Assembly: GCA_965250275.1 (NCBI GenBank)
Contig: OZ252297.1
Coordinates: 1,178,001 to 1,242,000 of the forward strand
From: G965250275 sp965250275
GTDB lineage: Bacteria; Pseudomonadota; Alphaproteobacteria; Rhodobacterales; Rhodobacteraceae
Direction: 5' to 3'
DNA: 64,000 bases
The position numbers were made by a program, and so were the translations under genes. Positions 36,721 to 44,006 of the stretch are shown one piece after another; the first letter of the stretch is position 1; every line of letters begins with the position of its first letter. Under the pieces are notes generated by a model. It was not told the origin of the DNA, ran no database searches, and saw only the letters and a list, made by a program, of their open reading frames with translations.

Positions 36721-37388
36721 GGTAACAAACTCCATAGCTTCGTACGCGGCGACCTCTTCCAATCACAAGATTTGTACGTTCCTTCAACTCGCTTCGACCA
36801 CATTCCATCACGATCGCATTGCCTATAGCATTGTTGGCAGCGGGATTCCCCCCAAACAGCGCCATCGCGATCAGCAAGTTTCCTCAAGTAACACTGATCT
36901 CGATTGAAGGCACATTCATCGCCACCCTCACACATCCCTGATTCACTTGTCGCCTCATCCCTCGCTTGCGCCCCCGACGTCCCATCCTCTAGCGTAGTCG
37001 GGCTGATGGATATCATACCGGCGCCAATGCCAACACCCAAAGGACTGCGGGGAACACTGCTCCCACGCACAATCGCGGCGCTCATTCTGCCAAACAGGTA
37101 GCGCGCGATGCCCCACGCGATCGGGTTTTCGCCAGTGGGGTCAATGTGCACCGATGGGTTCTGAAGCGCATAGCCGTAGAGGCTACATCCGGCGTTCAGG
37201 CCGATTGGATCTGCCTGCAGATACCGCCCCGTCGTCGGGCCGTACTCCCGCATCCAGTTCTGGTGTAGCCCGTTCTCGGCCAGGAACCACTGACCCGGGA
37301 AGCGGATGGTGATTTTGAAGCCGGACGAAGAATGGGTACTCCCATAAAACGTATCAGCGCCTCTTCTTTGAGAAAAACAGCAACACAT
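36717..37388 (-). CDS. Orphan Rhs tip with cysteine-rich toxin candidate (module 3)
   Basis: A 223-codon frame. Rhs homology starts only at IRFPGQWFLAENGLHQNW (about codon 28); the preceding codons overlap the end of the module 4 small gene in another frame. The core ends at DPTGE, followed by about 138 residues of variable domain with eight cysteines between MCEGG and YKSCDW, including CQQCYRQC. The family is not recognised; a disulfide-rich or metal-binding toxin is possible. There is no N-terminal body. It is coupled to the immunity candidate by an ATGA overlap. Confidence 0.68.
   Translation of the reverse strand: MCCCFSQRRGADTFYGSTHSSSGFKITIRFPGQWFLAENGLHQNWMREYGPTTGRYLQADPIGLNAGCSLYGYALQNPSVHIDPTGENPIAWGIARYLFGRMSAAIVRGSSVPRSPLGVGIGAGMISISPTTLEDGTSGAQARDEATSESGMCEGGDECAFNRDQCYLRKLADRDGAVWGESRCQQCYRQCDRDGMWSKRVEGTYKSCDWKRSPRTKLWSLLP
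37128..37289 (-). repeat. Rhs tip repeat, copy A' (pairs with 34624-34785)
   Basis: Gapless partner of 34624-34785 at a constant offset of 2504 bp; encodes the Rhs core tip of module 3. Confidence 0.8.
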
Positions 37389-37623
37389 GCAGCACTGCTA
37401 GGACGGGAATTAGAACATAAACCCAATACCAGTCCTCCCGTCCCGTAAATGCATCGATTGCACCTGCAGCCAAAATCGCCAAATAGGGAAACACATGTAC
37501 AGACTCTCGCCCACGAAACGGCTTATGCATCCAATAGAGCGATGCAAATGCTATGACGGTGAAGACCAATGCGACTATATCCAAAATCGTCAAAGAATCG
37601 TATCCCTTAATGTCTTTGCCCAT
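37354..37623 (-). CDS. Small membrane protein, candidate immunity protein of Rhs module 4
   Basis: An 89-residue protein with about three hydrophobic segments (ILDIVALVFTVIAFASLYW, FPYLAILAAGAI, WVYVLIPVLAVLHVLLFF) and a basic tail KKRR. It starts 34 bp inside the 3' end of the module 4 Rhs frame. A membrane-embedded immunity protein would suit a toxin acting at or crossing the inner membrane. No family is recognised and the role rests on position. Confidence 0.55.
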   Translation of the reverse strand: MGKDIKGYDSLTILDIVALVFTVIAFASLYWMHKPFRGRESVHVFPYLAILAAGAIDAFTGREDWYWVYVLIPVLAVLHVLLFFSKKRR

Positions 37624-38252
37624 TCAGGTATATTTGCATCACAATCGCATTCTTCGCCTAACAGTTCACCAATGTTTAAATCCGGAAAAGCTCTGTTCAC
37701 TTGGGAAGACGCGCCTGCAACGCCCACAGCTCCCACTTTGCTGAATCCACTTCTCACTAATGATATGGGAGTGAATCCAGCAAGGCCAAGGGCAGCAGCG
37801 TTGGTAACAGCGACCAGATCTATGCATTTAGCAGCATCTACTGCATTCATACCTCCAACAACACGGTTCACTGACCATTGCAATACGGCGGAGACCGTGG
37901 CCCCCAAAGCAGCGCCGATGGTTCCAAACTCCCCCCTCGGATCGACATACTTCCCCGGATTCTGCAATGCATACCCGTACACACTCGCCCCATCCACGAG
38001 TCCTAACGGGTCCGCCTGCAGGTAGCGCCCCAGGGTCGGATCGTACTCCCGCATCCAGTTCTGGTGTAGCCCGCTCTCGGCCTGGAACCACTGGCCGGGG
38101 AAGCGCAATTCGGGGTTGGGGTCGGTGAACGTCTCAACACCGCCGAAGGGCAGGTAGCTGGCCTCCCAGACCTTCACACCTGCGCTGTCGGTGGCAAAGA
38201 CCGGGCGTCCGATTTGATCCGTGCGCACGAGGTAGAGAGTGTCGTTTTCCAC
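37590..38252 (-). CDS. Orphan Rhs tip with C-terminal toxin candidate (module 4)
   Basis: A 220-codon frame opening with GTG; Rhs-like coding continues up to 38294 with no better start, so the body is missing. The core (GRPVFATDSAGVKVWEASYL to YGYALQNPGKYVDPRGE) ends near residue 108. It is followed by a Gly/Ala-rich hydrophobic stretch (GAALGATVSAVLQW) and a C-terminus with CDCDANIPEWAK. The hydrophobic part resembles the pre-toxin segment often seen before Rhs toxins. The toxin family is unknown. Confidence 0.68.
   Translation of the reverse strand: MENDTLYLVRTDQIGRPVFATDSAGVKVWEASYLPFGGVETFTDPNPELRFPGQWFQAESGLHQNWMREYDPTLGRYLQADPLGLVDGASVYGYALQNPGKYVDPRGEFGTIGAALGATVSAVLQWSVNRVVGGMNAVDAAKCIDLVAVTNAAALGLAGFTPISLVRSGFSKVGAVGVAGASSQVNRAFPDLNIGELLGEECDCDANIPEWAKTLRDTIL
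37961..38228 (-). repeat. Rhs core repeat, copy B' (pairs with 35850-36117)
   Basis: Gapless partner of 35850-36117, encoding the Rhs core of module 4. Confidence 0.8.
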
Positions 38253-38294
38253 AATCCCAACAAGTTGGTCGACACCTCCGGCCGGGTCTTCAAG

Positions 38295-38519
38295 CTACAA
38301 GCCTCCGAGCCGTTCAATGTAATCGACGATTTCTTTTGTGTCCAAGATCAAGACTTCGCCCAATGCGGTAGATAGCTCACCTAAGCGAGCATCCACATCC
38401 TTGCCTTCAAATTCATCCAGTAGAAACTCTGCAAGAAGAATTTGTTGGTCGTTCACAATTCTGTAAGCAACCAGTCTTTTGTTGGGTTCATCGTATTCAA
38501 CAACGTGCCTAAATGCCAT
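38295..38519 (-). CDS. Small hypothetical protein, possible orphan immunity protein
   Basis: A 74-residue acidic protein starting MAFRHVVEYDEPNKRL, with no recognised family. GGTGG lies 7 bp before the ATG at 38519; another ATG at 38537 would add six residues. Its stop (38295-38297) directly precedes the Rhs coding of module 4 in the same frame. By analogy with the other modules it could be the immunity gene of a toxin cassette now lost upstream. Confidence 0.5.
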   Translation of the reverse strand: MAFRHVVEYDEPNKRLVAYRIVNDQQILLAEFLLDEFEGKDVDARLGELSTALGEVLILDTKEIVDYIERLGGL

Positions 38520-38708
38520 CTCAATTCCACCAAACATTTAAGGGAGTAACCGGCCAACCGAGTCTTTCGCACTCACCACGACTTAGCTCTGCAGTGCCAT
38601 AACATATGCTCGCTTGCTTTCGTCTGGTCTTTAGCCTGCCCAAGGCCCTACATTCATCCAAGTGGTCTTAACAGAGTTTCTCACATTAGATGTTACATAC
38701 AACTTTCA

Positions 38709-38810
38709 TCACCTTGGTGCCGGTTGATCGAACCGCTGATCGGTGGGGACCAGGCAGGCGGCGAAACCCGATCTGTGGCGGCCTCAGGCAGGCTTTGTCA
38801 TCACGACGAT
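38709..38810. repeat. Right copy of the 102-bp direct repeat flanking the Rhs island
   Basis: Gapless partner of 33911-34012 with a constant offset of 4798 bp. Its right part is the 3' end of the methyltransferase gene at 38784-39599, so this is the intact-gene side of the boundary. Confidence 0.85.
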
Positions 38811-39599
38811 GATGTGTTCGCTGGTATAGCGCGCAGCCTTGTCAGCTGCATGCGCGATGGCGAGGTCCCGCAGCTTGGCACGGTCCGCAGGACTGAGTGA
38901 GGCCAGTGCGACCTCTGACTGGGCAAACAGGCTTTCGGCACCAAACACCTCAGTCAGGGTGAGTGAACTGGCAGCAAACTCTTCTTCGACACCATCGGGG
39001 TGGATGAAGGCAGCTTCGGTAAAGAACGAACCGCCGGGATCGATCTGAAATTCGGGCGCTCCGGCAATCTCGGCGGCCGTGTCGACAGTGTTGGCAAATC
39101 GCTCGGGCTTTTTGCAGGCATAGTAGATCGGCGCAAATGTCGAAATGACGGCGAAGAAAGCAACGCCGCCGGGACGCAGAACACGGGCGACTTCAGCGCG
39201 CACAAGGTCACGGTCCGTCTTGTCCACCAGGTGATACAAGGGGCCAAGGCAAAGGACGGCATCGAAACGATCCGAGGGGTAGTGGGACAAGTCGCGTGCG
39301 TCCCCGGTTGAGGCGCGTCGCAATTCTACGCCTCTGGCTGTGGCTTCGTTGATCGCGAACTGAACTGCGGCTTGGGACACATCAACCAGGTCAACCTCAT
39401 GTCCCATTTGAGCCAGAGCCAGCGCGTATCGGCCGGGTCCGCCACCAATGTCCAGCACGCTTTGGTTCGAGGTCAGCGACCTCTTTACGCGGTCCAACGT
39501 GACTGCGAACTCCAGCCAGCTCTCGTTCAACCGATCCCATTCCTGTTCGACATGAGCGTCGTAGTACTGGGCAACGTGGCTCGAAGCGGTCTTGTCCAT
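38784..39599 (-). CDS. Class I SAM-dependent methyltransferase
   Basis: A 271-residue methyltransferase of the Methyltransf_11/25 type. VLDIGGGPGRYALALAQMGH is SAM-binding motif I, DAVLCLGPLYHLVDKTDRDL motif II with post-I residues, and VLRPGGVAFFAVIS motif III. The acceptor is not predictable; relatives include small-molecule and ubiquinone-type enzymes. Its 3' end forms part of the direct repeat flanking the Rhs island, and a second copy of that end, with no gene attached, lies 4.8 kb away. Confidence 0.87.
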   Translation of the reverse strand: MDKTASSHVAQYYDAHVEQEWDRLNESWLEFAVTLDRVKRSLTSNQSVLDIGGGPGRYALALAQMGHEVDLVDVSQAAVQFAINEATARGVELRRASTGDARDLSHYPSDRFDAVLCLGPLYHLVDKTDRDLVRAEVARVLRPGGVAFFAVISTFAPIYYACKKPERFANTVDTAAEIAGAPEFQIDPGGSFFTEAAFIHPDGVEEEFAASSLTLTEVFGAESLFAQSEVALASLSPADRAKLRDLAIAHAADKAARYTSEHIIVVMTKPA

Positions 39600-39683
39600 C
39601 TCTTTGCTGTCCCAACAGCTGTGCGCCGGGACCAGTTAGTCAGGCGCACGACCAAAGATCAATTCCGCGAAAAAGGGTCAGGA

Positions 39684-40766
39684 TTATGAACTGCGCAGCG
39701 GGACCAGATGATTATCCCACCTGAGGGTGCTCAAATGGCTGTTGCTGTTTTCAGAAAGCGATGTCCAGAAGTGACCTGTGCCGGAGGTGAAAGCAAAGCC
39801 AGACCCTGCCGGTGCAACACCGCAGACATCACCTTGACGAATTATGCCATCAAACGTCCCGGACCGCCCCAACATCAGGGCCATGCCGCCACGCGGTCCG
39901 GTGGCCGCGATCTGGGTGCCGTCGCCGGACACCGCGATGCTGCCCGCATACCCCTGCATGTCGCGTTCCAATCCGGCGCGTGCAGCATGAAACGCCAGAG
40001 GTTCTCCGCGTGTATGCGTGGCGATCAATGGCGGGCAATCAACAACATCCCCTTGCCACTGGCAAGCGATCGCAACGCCACCATCCGGAGCGATGGCGAG
40101 ATGCCGGATGGACAATTTCGACCAGCCTTGCGGTGGTTCGTGCTGCTCCAGCAGCGCACCGTCTGCAGCGCTCAGATAACTCAGGTTAGGGCGCATCGCC
40201 GACAGATTGAGCTTGGTTCGGCCGGTGTCGGGGTGGGTCTCGATCCCTCCATTTGCCACAGCAAGCGTTTGTCCGTCCGGCAAGCATTTGATGTCATGGG
40301 GACCCACACCGCCTGAAGGAAACTCCGCAATCCGCCTGTAGCTCTGCGCCACATCCCAGACTCCCACAACCCCACGGGCCGACTCGTAGTCGTTTTCGGT
40401 AGTGAAGAGGTGTCGCCCGTCACCTGAATATGCCCCGTGGCCATAGAAATGGCGACCCTCCGGAGCGTTCAGGTGAGCGCGCGTTTGGCCAGTGCTGCAA
40501 TCAACCACGACAGCAAACCGCCCGGGTCGCCGGGCAAAGACGACAGCGTCCGACCGGACAGGGTGCGCCGCAGCGGCGTGCCCGCGCGCCGGCAAGGGCC
40601 GCTCGAAGACAATCTGACCTGCGCTGGTCAGCCCGCAGAGGACATAGGCGCCGTCCGCACGTTGCGCAGCGGACAGGAATGCCGGGTCACCTGCATCTGC
40701 CCAAGTCGGAAAAGAACAGATGCTGGCGGCCAGAGCCCCTGTCAGAAAGGCGCGGCGATTGGCCAT
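39684..40766 (-). CDS. DUF1513 beta-propeller-like protein with Tat-type signal
   Basis: A 360-residue protein. NRRAFLTGALAAS at the N-terminus is a twin-arginine-like export signal. HFYGHGAYSGDGRHLFTTEN and GVGPHDIKCLPDGQTLAVANG are typical DUF1513 repeats predicted to fold as a beta-propeller. The family is found with imelysin and di-haem proteins in iron-related operons; its role is unknown. The ATG overlaps the stop of the second imelysin gene by one base (TGATG). It is the last gene of the iron operon. Confidence 0.85.
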   Translation of the reverse strand: MANRRAFLTGALAASICSFPTWADAGDPAFLSAAQRADGAYVLCGLTSAGQIVFERPLPARGHAAAAHPVRSDAVVFARRPGRFAVVVDCSTGQTRAHLNAPEGRHFYGHGAYSGDGRHLFTTENDYESARGVVGVWDVAQSYRRIAEFPSGGVGPHDIKCLPDGQTLAVANGGIETHPDTGRTKLNLSAMRPNLSYLSAADGALLEQHEPPQGWSKLSIRHLAIAPDGGVAIACQWQGDVVDCPPLIATHTRGEPLAFHAARAGLERDMQGYAGSIAVSGDGTQIAATGPRGGMALMLGRSGTFDGIIRQGDVCGVAPAGSGFAFTSGTGHFWTSLSENSNSHLSTLRWDNHLVPLRSS

Positions 40767-41761
40767 CAATCCCCATCCAATGAGTTGAACCCAGCCGCAA
40801 CGCCGAGTTGGGGGCCCAGATCTTCGGCGACGGTCCGTCGCAGGCCATCGACCGATTGTAAAAGGGCTTCGATCCGAATCCGTCCAGCTGGGTCGGAAAC
40901 GCCGGCAAATGCTGGATCATCAAGTGCTTCCGCACGGTCGATTGCGCGCTGAAACGCGGCATCCAGCCCGATGTGATTGTCAGAGAGCAGCGCGGCGAGT
41001 GCCCGATTGGCCTGCAAGGACAACAGGACATGCCGCAATGATCGCTCCGACCGGCGCGCTTCGGCGCGGTTGGGTCTGGGTTTGTCGAATGTGCCGAGTG
41101 GGCGGCCCAGACGGGCCGCAGATGTGAACTGCAATCCGGTTGAAAGGGCCGTGAAGAACTGCCGGGCAGCTTCGGCCTCTGAGCGGTAAATGTCGTTGGA
41201 TCCTGCCTGGCGGACAAGATCTGCATATCCGTCTTCCCAGCCTTCCAGAATAGCCCCTGTGGTCAGGGCGATGTCTGCTGCGACCGTCTGGATCAAAGTG
41301 CACCGCAATTCGGGGCTTGCGGTATTCAGAAACTGCGGATCATAGAGCAGGAATTCCAGCGCATAGAATCCTCGGGCAGCGACCGAGACGGCACTGTATT
41401 GCGCTGGGTCTGCGATTCCCGGAGCGTCGTCGCGCAGCATTCTGCCAAGAGTTTTGGGCGTAGATCCGCGTGGGTCCGGCCAAAAGGCCAGGGCAAAGGC
41501 CCTGTCATTTTCCTCTGAGGGGCCGAACCTGAGATGACTGACCAACACCCAGGCGTCAAAAGCCGTGCCGAAAGCTGCGCGCAGGGCGGGGCTTTCGGGC
41601 GAGCAGTCCTGCTGCGCCGTTGCGGCCAGCTGCGCTCCGGTCGCAGCGAGCGTGCGATAGCCGGGCAAGACGTGTCCATCGACGACTTCGCCCATGGATT
41701 GGGCCCATGCGGGGACACCGGACAGTGCCATTGCAATAACAGCGGCAAAGAAACGGCGCAT
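40766..41761 (-). CDS. Second imelysin-family periplasmic protein, degenerate GxHxxE motif
   Basis: A 331-residue protein with a Sec signal (cleavage near PAWAQS) and the imelysin fold. In place of the canonical GxHxxE seen in the partner imelysin (GYHAIEFLLWG), this one reads RGFYALEFLLYD, so the conserved His is lost while the Glu stays. It probably binds iron differently or plays a structural role. It starts one base before the di-haem gene ends and overlaps the DUF1513 gene by one base. Confidence 0.85.
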   Translation of the reverse strand: MRRFFAAVIAMALSGVPAWAQSMGEVVDGHVLPGYRTLAATGAQLAATAQQDCSPESPALRAAFGTAFDAWVLVSHLRFGPSEENDRAFALAFWPDPRGSTPKTLGRMLRDDAPGIADPAQYSAVSVAARGFYALEFLLYDPQFLNTASPELRCTLIQTVAADIALTTGAILEGWEDGYADLVRQAGSNDIYRSEAEAARQFFTALSTGLQFTSAARLGRPLGTFDKPRPNRAEARRSERSLRHVLLSLQANRALAALLSDNHIGLDAAFQRAIDRAEALDDPAFAGVSDPAGRIRIEALLQSVDGLRRTVAEDLGPQLGVAAGFNSLDGD

Positions 41762-41762
41762 T

Positions 41763-43316
41763 TCAAAGACTCTCCAGAAAGCGGATCAGAGCCGCGCGGT
41801 CTTCGGGTGGCATTTCGACCACAGCGTCGCGCTGTGATTGCGCCTCTCCGCCGTGCCAGAGGATCGCTTCCAGAAGTGAGCGCGCCCGGCCATCGTGCAA
41901 GAAATAGGTATGGCCTGACACCTGTTCGGTGAGCCCGATGCCCCAAAGCGGTGTTGTGCGCCATTCGGACCCGTTCGCGCGTGCTTCTGGACGATTGTCC
42001 GCCAGACCCGGTCCCATGTCGTGCAAAAGCATGTCCGTGTACGGCCAGATCAGTTGAAAACTCTGTTCGGGTTGATTCACAAGCCGATGCGTCACGAAGG
42101 ACGGCGTATGACAGGCGGTGCATTGGGTTGTGTGAAACAACTCCTTGCCGCGCAGGACTTCAGGGTCATCGATGTTGCGCCGCGCCGGTACGCCAAGGTT
42201 CCGGCTATAGAATGTGACGAACTCCAGACCCTCGTCGTCGATCTCGAATCCCCGTGTGTCAGTATCGCCATGCGGCGCAGCCCGGCACCCCGACTGGGCT
42301 TCGGAGCATTCGCCCCACGGCGCAGGAAACAACGGGTTCGAAATGCCGATGTCTCCGGAGAACGCGCCCGCAGATTGTTCCCGCACAGTCGGCGCACCGG
42401 CTTTGAGACCAAATCGCCCCAGCATCGGCTGGTCGTATTCTGCGGACCAAACGATGTTGGGACGCCCCGATATGCCATCGCCGTCCACATCATCGGGGTC
42501 CGCGCCGGCGAGAATGTCGGCGGCAGGAATGGCCTCAAGCAAGCCCAGCCCAATCATCTGTGGCGCCACGCGGGGGCTCAGCATCGCGTCGGGGTGCAAT
42601 GGCCCATACCCAAGGTCTGCCGCGGTGTAAGTGGGTTTGCGCAAGACAACCACTTCGCCCCCCGCGAGTTCTACAGGGACGTCCTCGTAGTCGATCTGCA
42701 GGCGATACTCGGCCGGGTGCCCCGGCAGGCTGAAGTCCTGAAGCTGCGTGCCATAGGTGGGGTCGGGAAGCGTCGCGAAATACCCTTCAATGCCTTTCAT
42801 TGCATCGGACTGGGTTCCGGGAATCGAGACCCGAAGGAACATCGAAATCGCGTTGTCTTCGGGACCTTCTGGCGGATGGCCCCGTCCATCCTTGAGGTGG
42901 CAGCGCTGGCAGGACCGCGCGTTGAAGAGGGGGCCCAATCCGTCCGAAGCCAGCGTGGATGCGGGCGATGAGACCCAGAGTTTCCGGAACAGCCCGTTGC
43001 CAACTCTGAAATCCAGCTGGTCTTCAAATTCCATGTTTCCCGATGGCAGAGAAAATGTGTTGGCGTCGGGCGTCACGCGAACCGTCGCCGCACCAGCGGG
43101 CTTTCCTTCGTAGGGTTGTGGCGCATCAAAGCTTGTGGCCAAAGCGGTGACATTGGCGATGCGGGCCGCTTCTTCGGGAGTCCGGGGAATGATGTTGAGA
43201 TGGGGTTCTGCAAACGGGTCCGCCAGCGCGGCGGACCCGAGGATAGTGGCACAGAGCGCGATCTTACTCGGCTTCGTCCATTTTTGACGCGTTAAGCTGA
43301 GCGTAATTCTCTGCAC
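41763..43316 (-). CDS. Di-haem c-type oxidoreductase (DiHOR/DUF1111) of the iron operon
   Basis: A protein of about 517 residues with two CxxCH haem sites, SCQRCHLKDG and TQCTACHTPS, the mark of this periplasmic di-haem family. DPDDVDGDGISG looks like a calcium-binding loop. No ATG precedes the signal peptide (IALCATILGSAALA). The best start is GTG at 43316, within the last codons of the bacterioferritin gene (53-bp overlap). Such proteins often sit between imelysin genes and may support iron redox change during uptake. The start is uncertain, the family is not. Confidence 0.87.
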   Translation of the reverse strand: MQRITLSLTRQKWTKPSKIALCATILGSAALADPFAEPHLNIIPRTPEEAARIANVTALATSFDAPQPYEGKPAGAATVRVTPDANTFSLPSGNMEFEDQLDFRVGNGLFRKLWVSSPASTLASDGLGPLFNARSCQRCHLKDGRGHPPEGPEDNAISMFLRVSIPGTQSDAMKGIEGYFATLPDPTYGTQLQDFSLPGHPAEYRLQIDYEDVPVELAGGEVVVLRKPTYTAADLGYGPLHPDAMLSPRVAPQMIGLGLLEAIPAADILAGADPDDVDGDGISGRPNIVWSAEYDQPMLGRFGLKAGAPTVREQSAGAFSGDIGISNPLFPAPWGECSEAQSGCRAAPHGDTDTRGFEIDDEGLEFVTFYSRNLGVPARRNIDDPEVLRGKELFHTTQCTACHTPSFVTHRLVNQPEQSFQLIWPYTDMLLHDMGPGLADNRPEARANGSEWRTTPLWGIGLTEQVSGHTYFLHDGRARSLLEAILWHGGEAQSQRDAVVEMPPEDRAALIRFLESL

Positions 43317-43749
43317 CCACGCGGTCGTGCAGATCCAGTTGCGTTTCCAGAAAGTCGATATGGCCTTCTTCATCCGCCAGCAGCCCTTCAAAGAGTTCCA
43401 TCGAGACGTAGTCACCGGCATCTCTGCAATGCTCGCGTGCTTCCTTGTACAAAGCCCGCGCTTCTTGTTCTGCGGCGAGATCACATTCCAACGTCTCTTT
43501 CGGGGTCTGACCGATCCGCAGCGGGTCAAGTTTCTGCAGGTTCGGATGTCCCTCGAGGAAAATGATCCGCTCAATGAGGCGGTCCGCGTGGTTCATCTCT
43601 TCGATGCTTTCCTCGCGGCTCTTCTTGGCCATGTGGCCAAGGCCCCAGTCTTCCTGAAGTTTGTAGTGAAGCCAGTACTGGCTTATTGCGGTCAGCTCGC
43701 TACGGAGTGCCCGGTTGAGGTAGTCGATGACTTTTGGGTCGCCTTGCAT
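43264..43749 (-). CDS. bfr: Bacterioferritin
   Basis: A 161-residue ferritin-like protein. The haem-ligand Met lies in SIEEMNHADRLIERI, and the ferroxidase ligands are seen in LRSELTAISQYWLHY, EEMNHAD, LAAEQEARALY and LLADEEGHIDFLE. It oxidises Fe(II) and stores ferric mineral in a 24-mer. The start at 43749 (MQGDPKVIDYLNRAL) is the family norm. Its 5' end is overlapped by bfd (58 bp) and its 3' end by the di-haem gene (53 bp), giving unusually tight nesting. Confidence 0.95.
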   Translation of the reverse strand: MQGDPKVIDYLNRALRSELTAISQYWLHYKLQEDWGLGHMAKKSREESIEEMNHADRLIERIIFLEGHPNLQKLDPLRIGQTPKETLECDLAAEQEARALYKEAREHCRDAGDYVSMELFEGLLADEEGHIDFLETQLDLHDRVGAENYAQLNASKMDEAE

Positions 43750-43988
43750 AGTGTTTTTTCCTGTGTTTCCCCGCGAAGATTGCGAAGGTTCATGGGTACT
43801 TCCAAATTCGGGTTCTTCCGCATCGTGCCGAGAAGCAAGGGTACGCAACCGCCGCAATCGGCCGCTTTTCCCAAGGCGCGATAGACCTTACCCGGTGTAA
43901 TGAGTGTGTCAGGATCCGACGCCCGCATCCAGTCAATTGCAGCGTGGATGTCGTGATCCGAAATGTTCTGGCAATGACAAACGATCAT
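43692..43988 (-). CDS. bfd: Bacterioferritin-associated ferredoxin-like protein
   Basis: A 98-residue protein opening with MIVCHCQNISDHDI; together with CGGC (about residue 45) this gives the four cysteines of the [2Fe-2S] BFD domain. BFD reduces bacterioferritin to release iron. The usual length is 60-75 residues; here about 40 residues extend past the domain, because the frame runs 58 bp into bfr. The extension has no visible motif and may be incidental. Confidence 0.88.
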   Translation of the reverse strand: MIVCHCQNISDHDIHAAIDWMRASDPDTLITPGKVYRALGKAADCGGCVPLLLGTMRKNPNLEVPMNLRNLRGETQEKTLCKATQKSSTTSTGHSVAS

Positions 43989-44006
43989 GGCGTTGGCCCT
44001 TTAGGT

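Noticed and set aside
34600..38300. Rhs modules read as one decayed large Rhs gene
   Set aside because: The same core tip occurs four times with different downstream domains and small partner genes, so they are separate cassettes, not pieces of one gene.
42021..42971. 316-codon plus-strand frame
   Set aside because: Antisense to the di-haem oxidoreductase, whose two CxxCH sites are clear.
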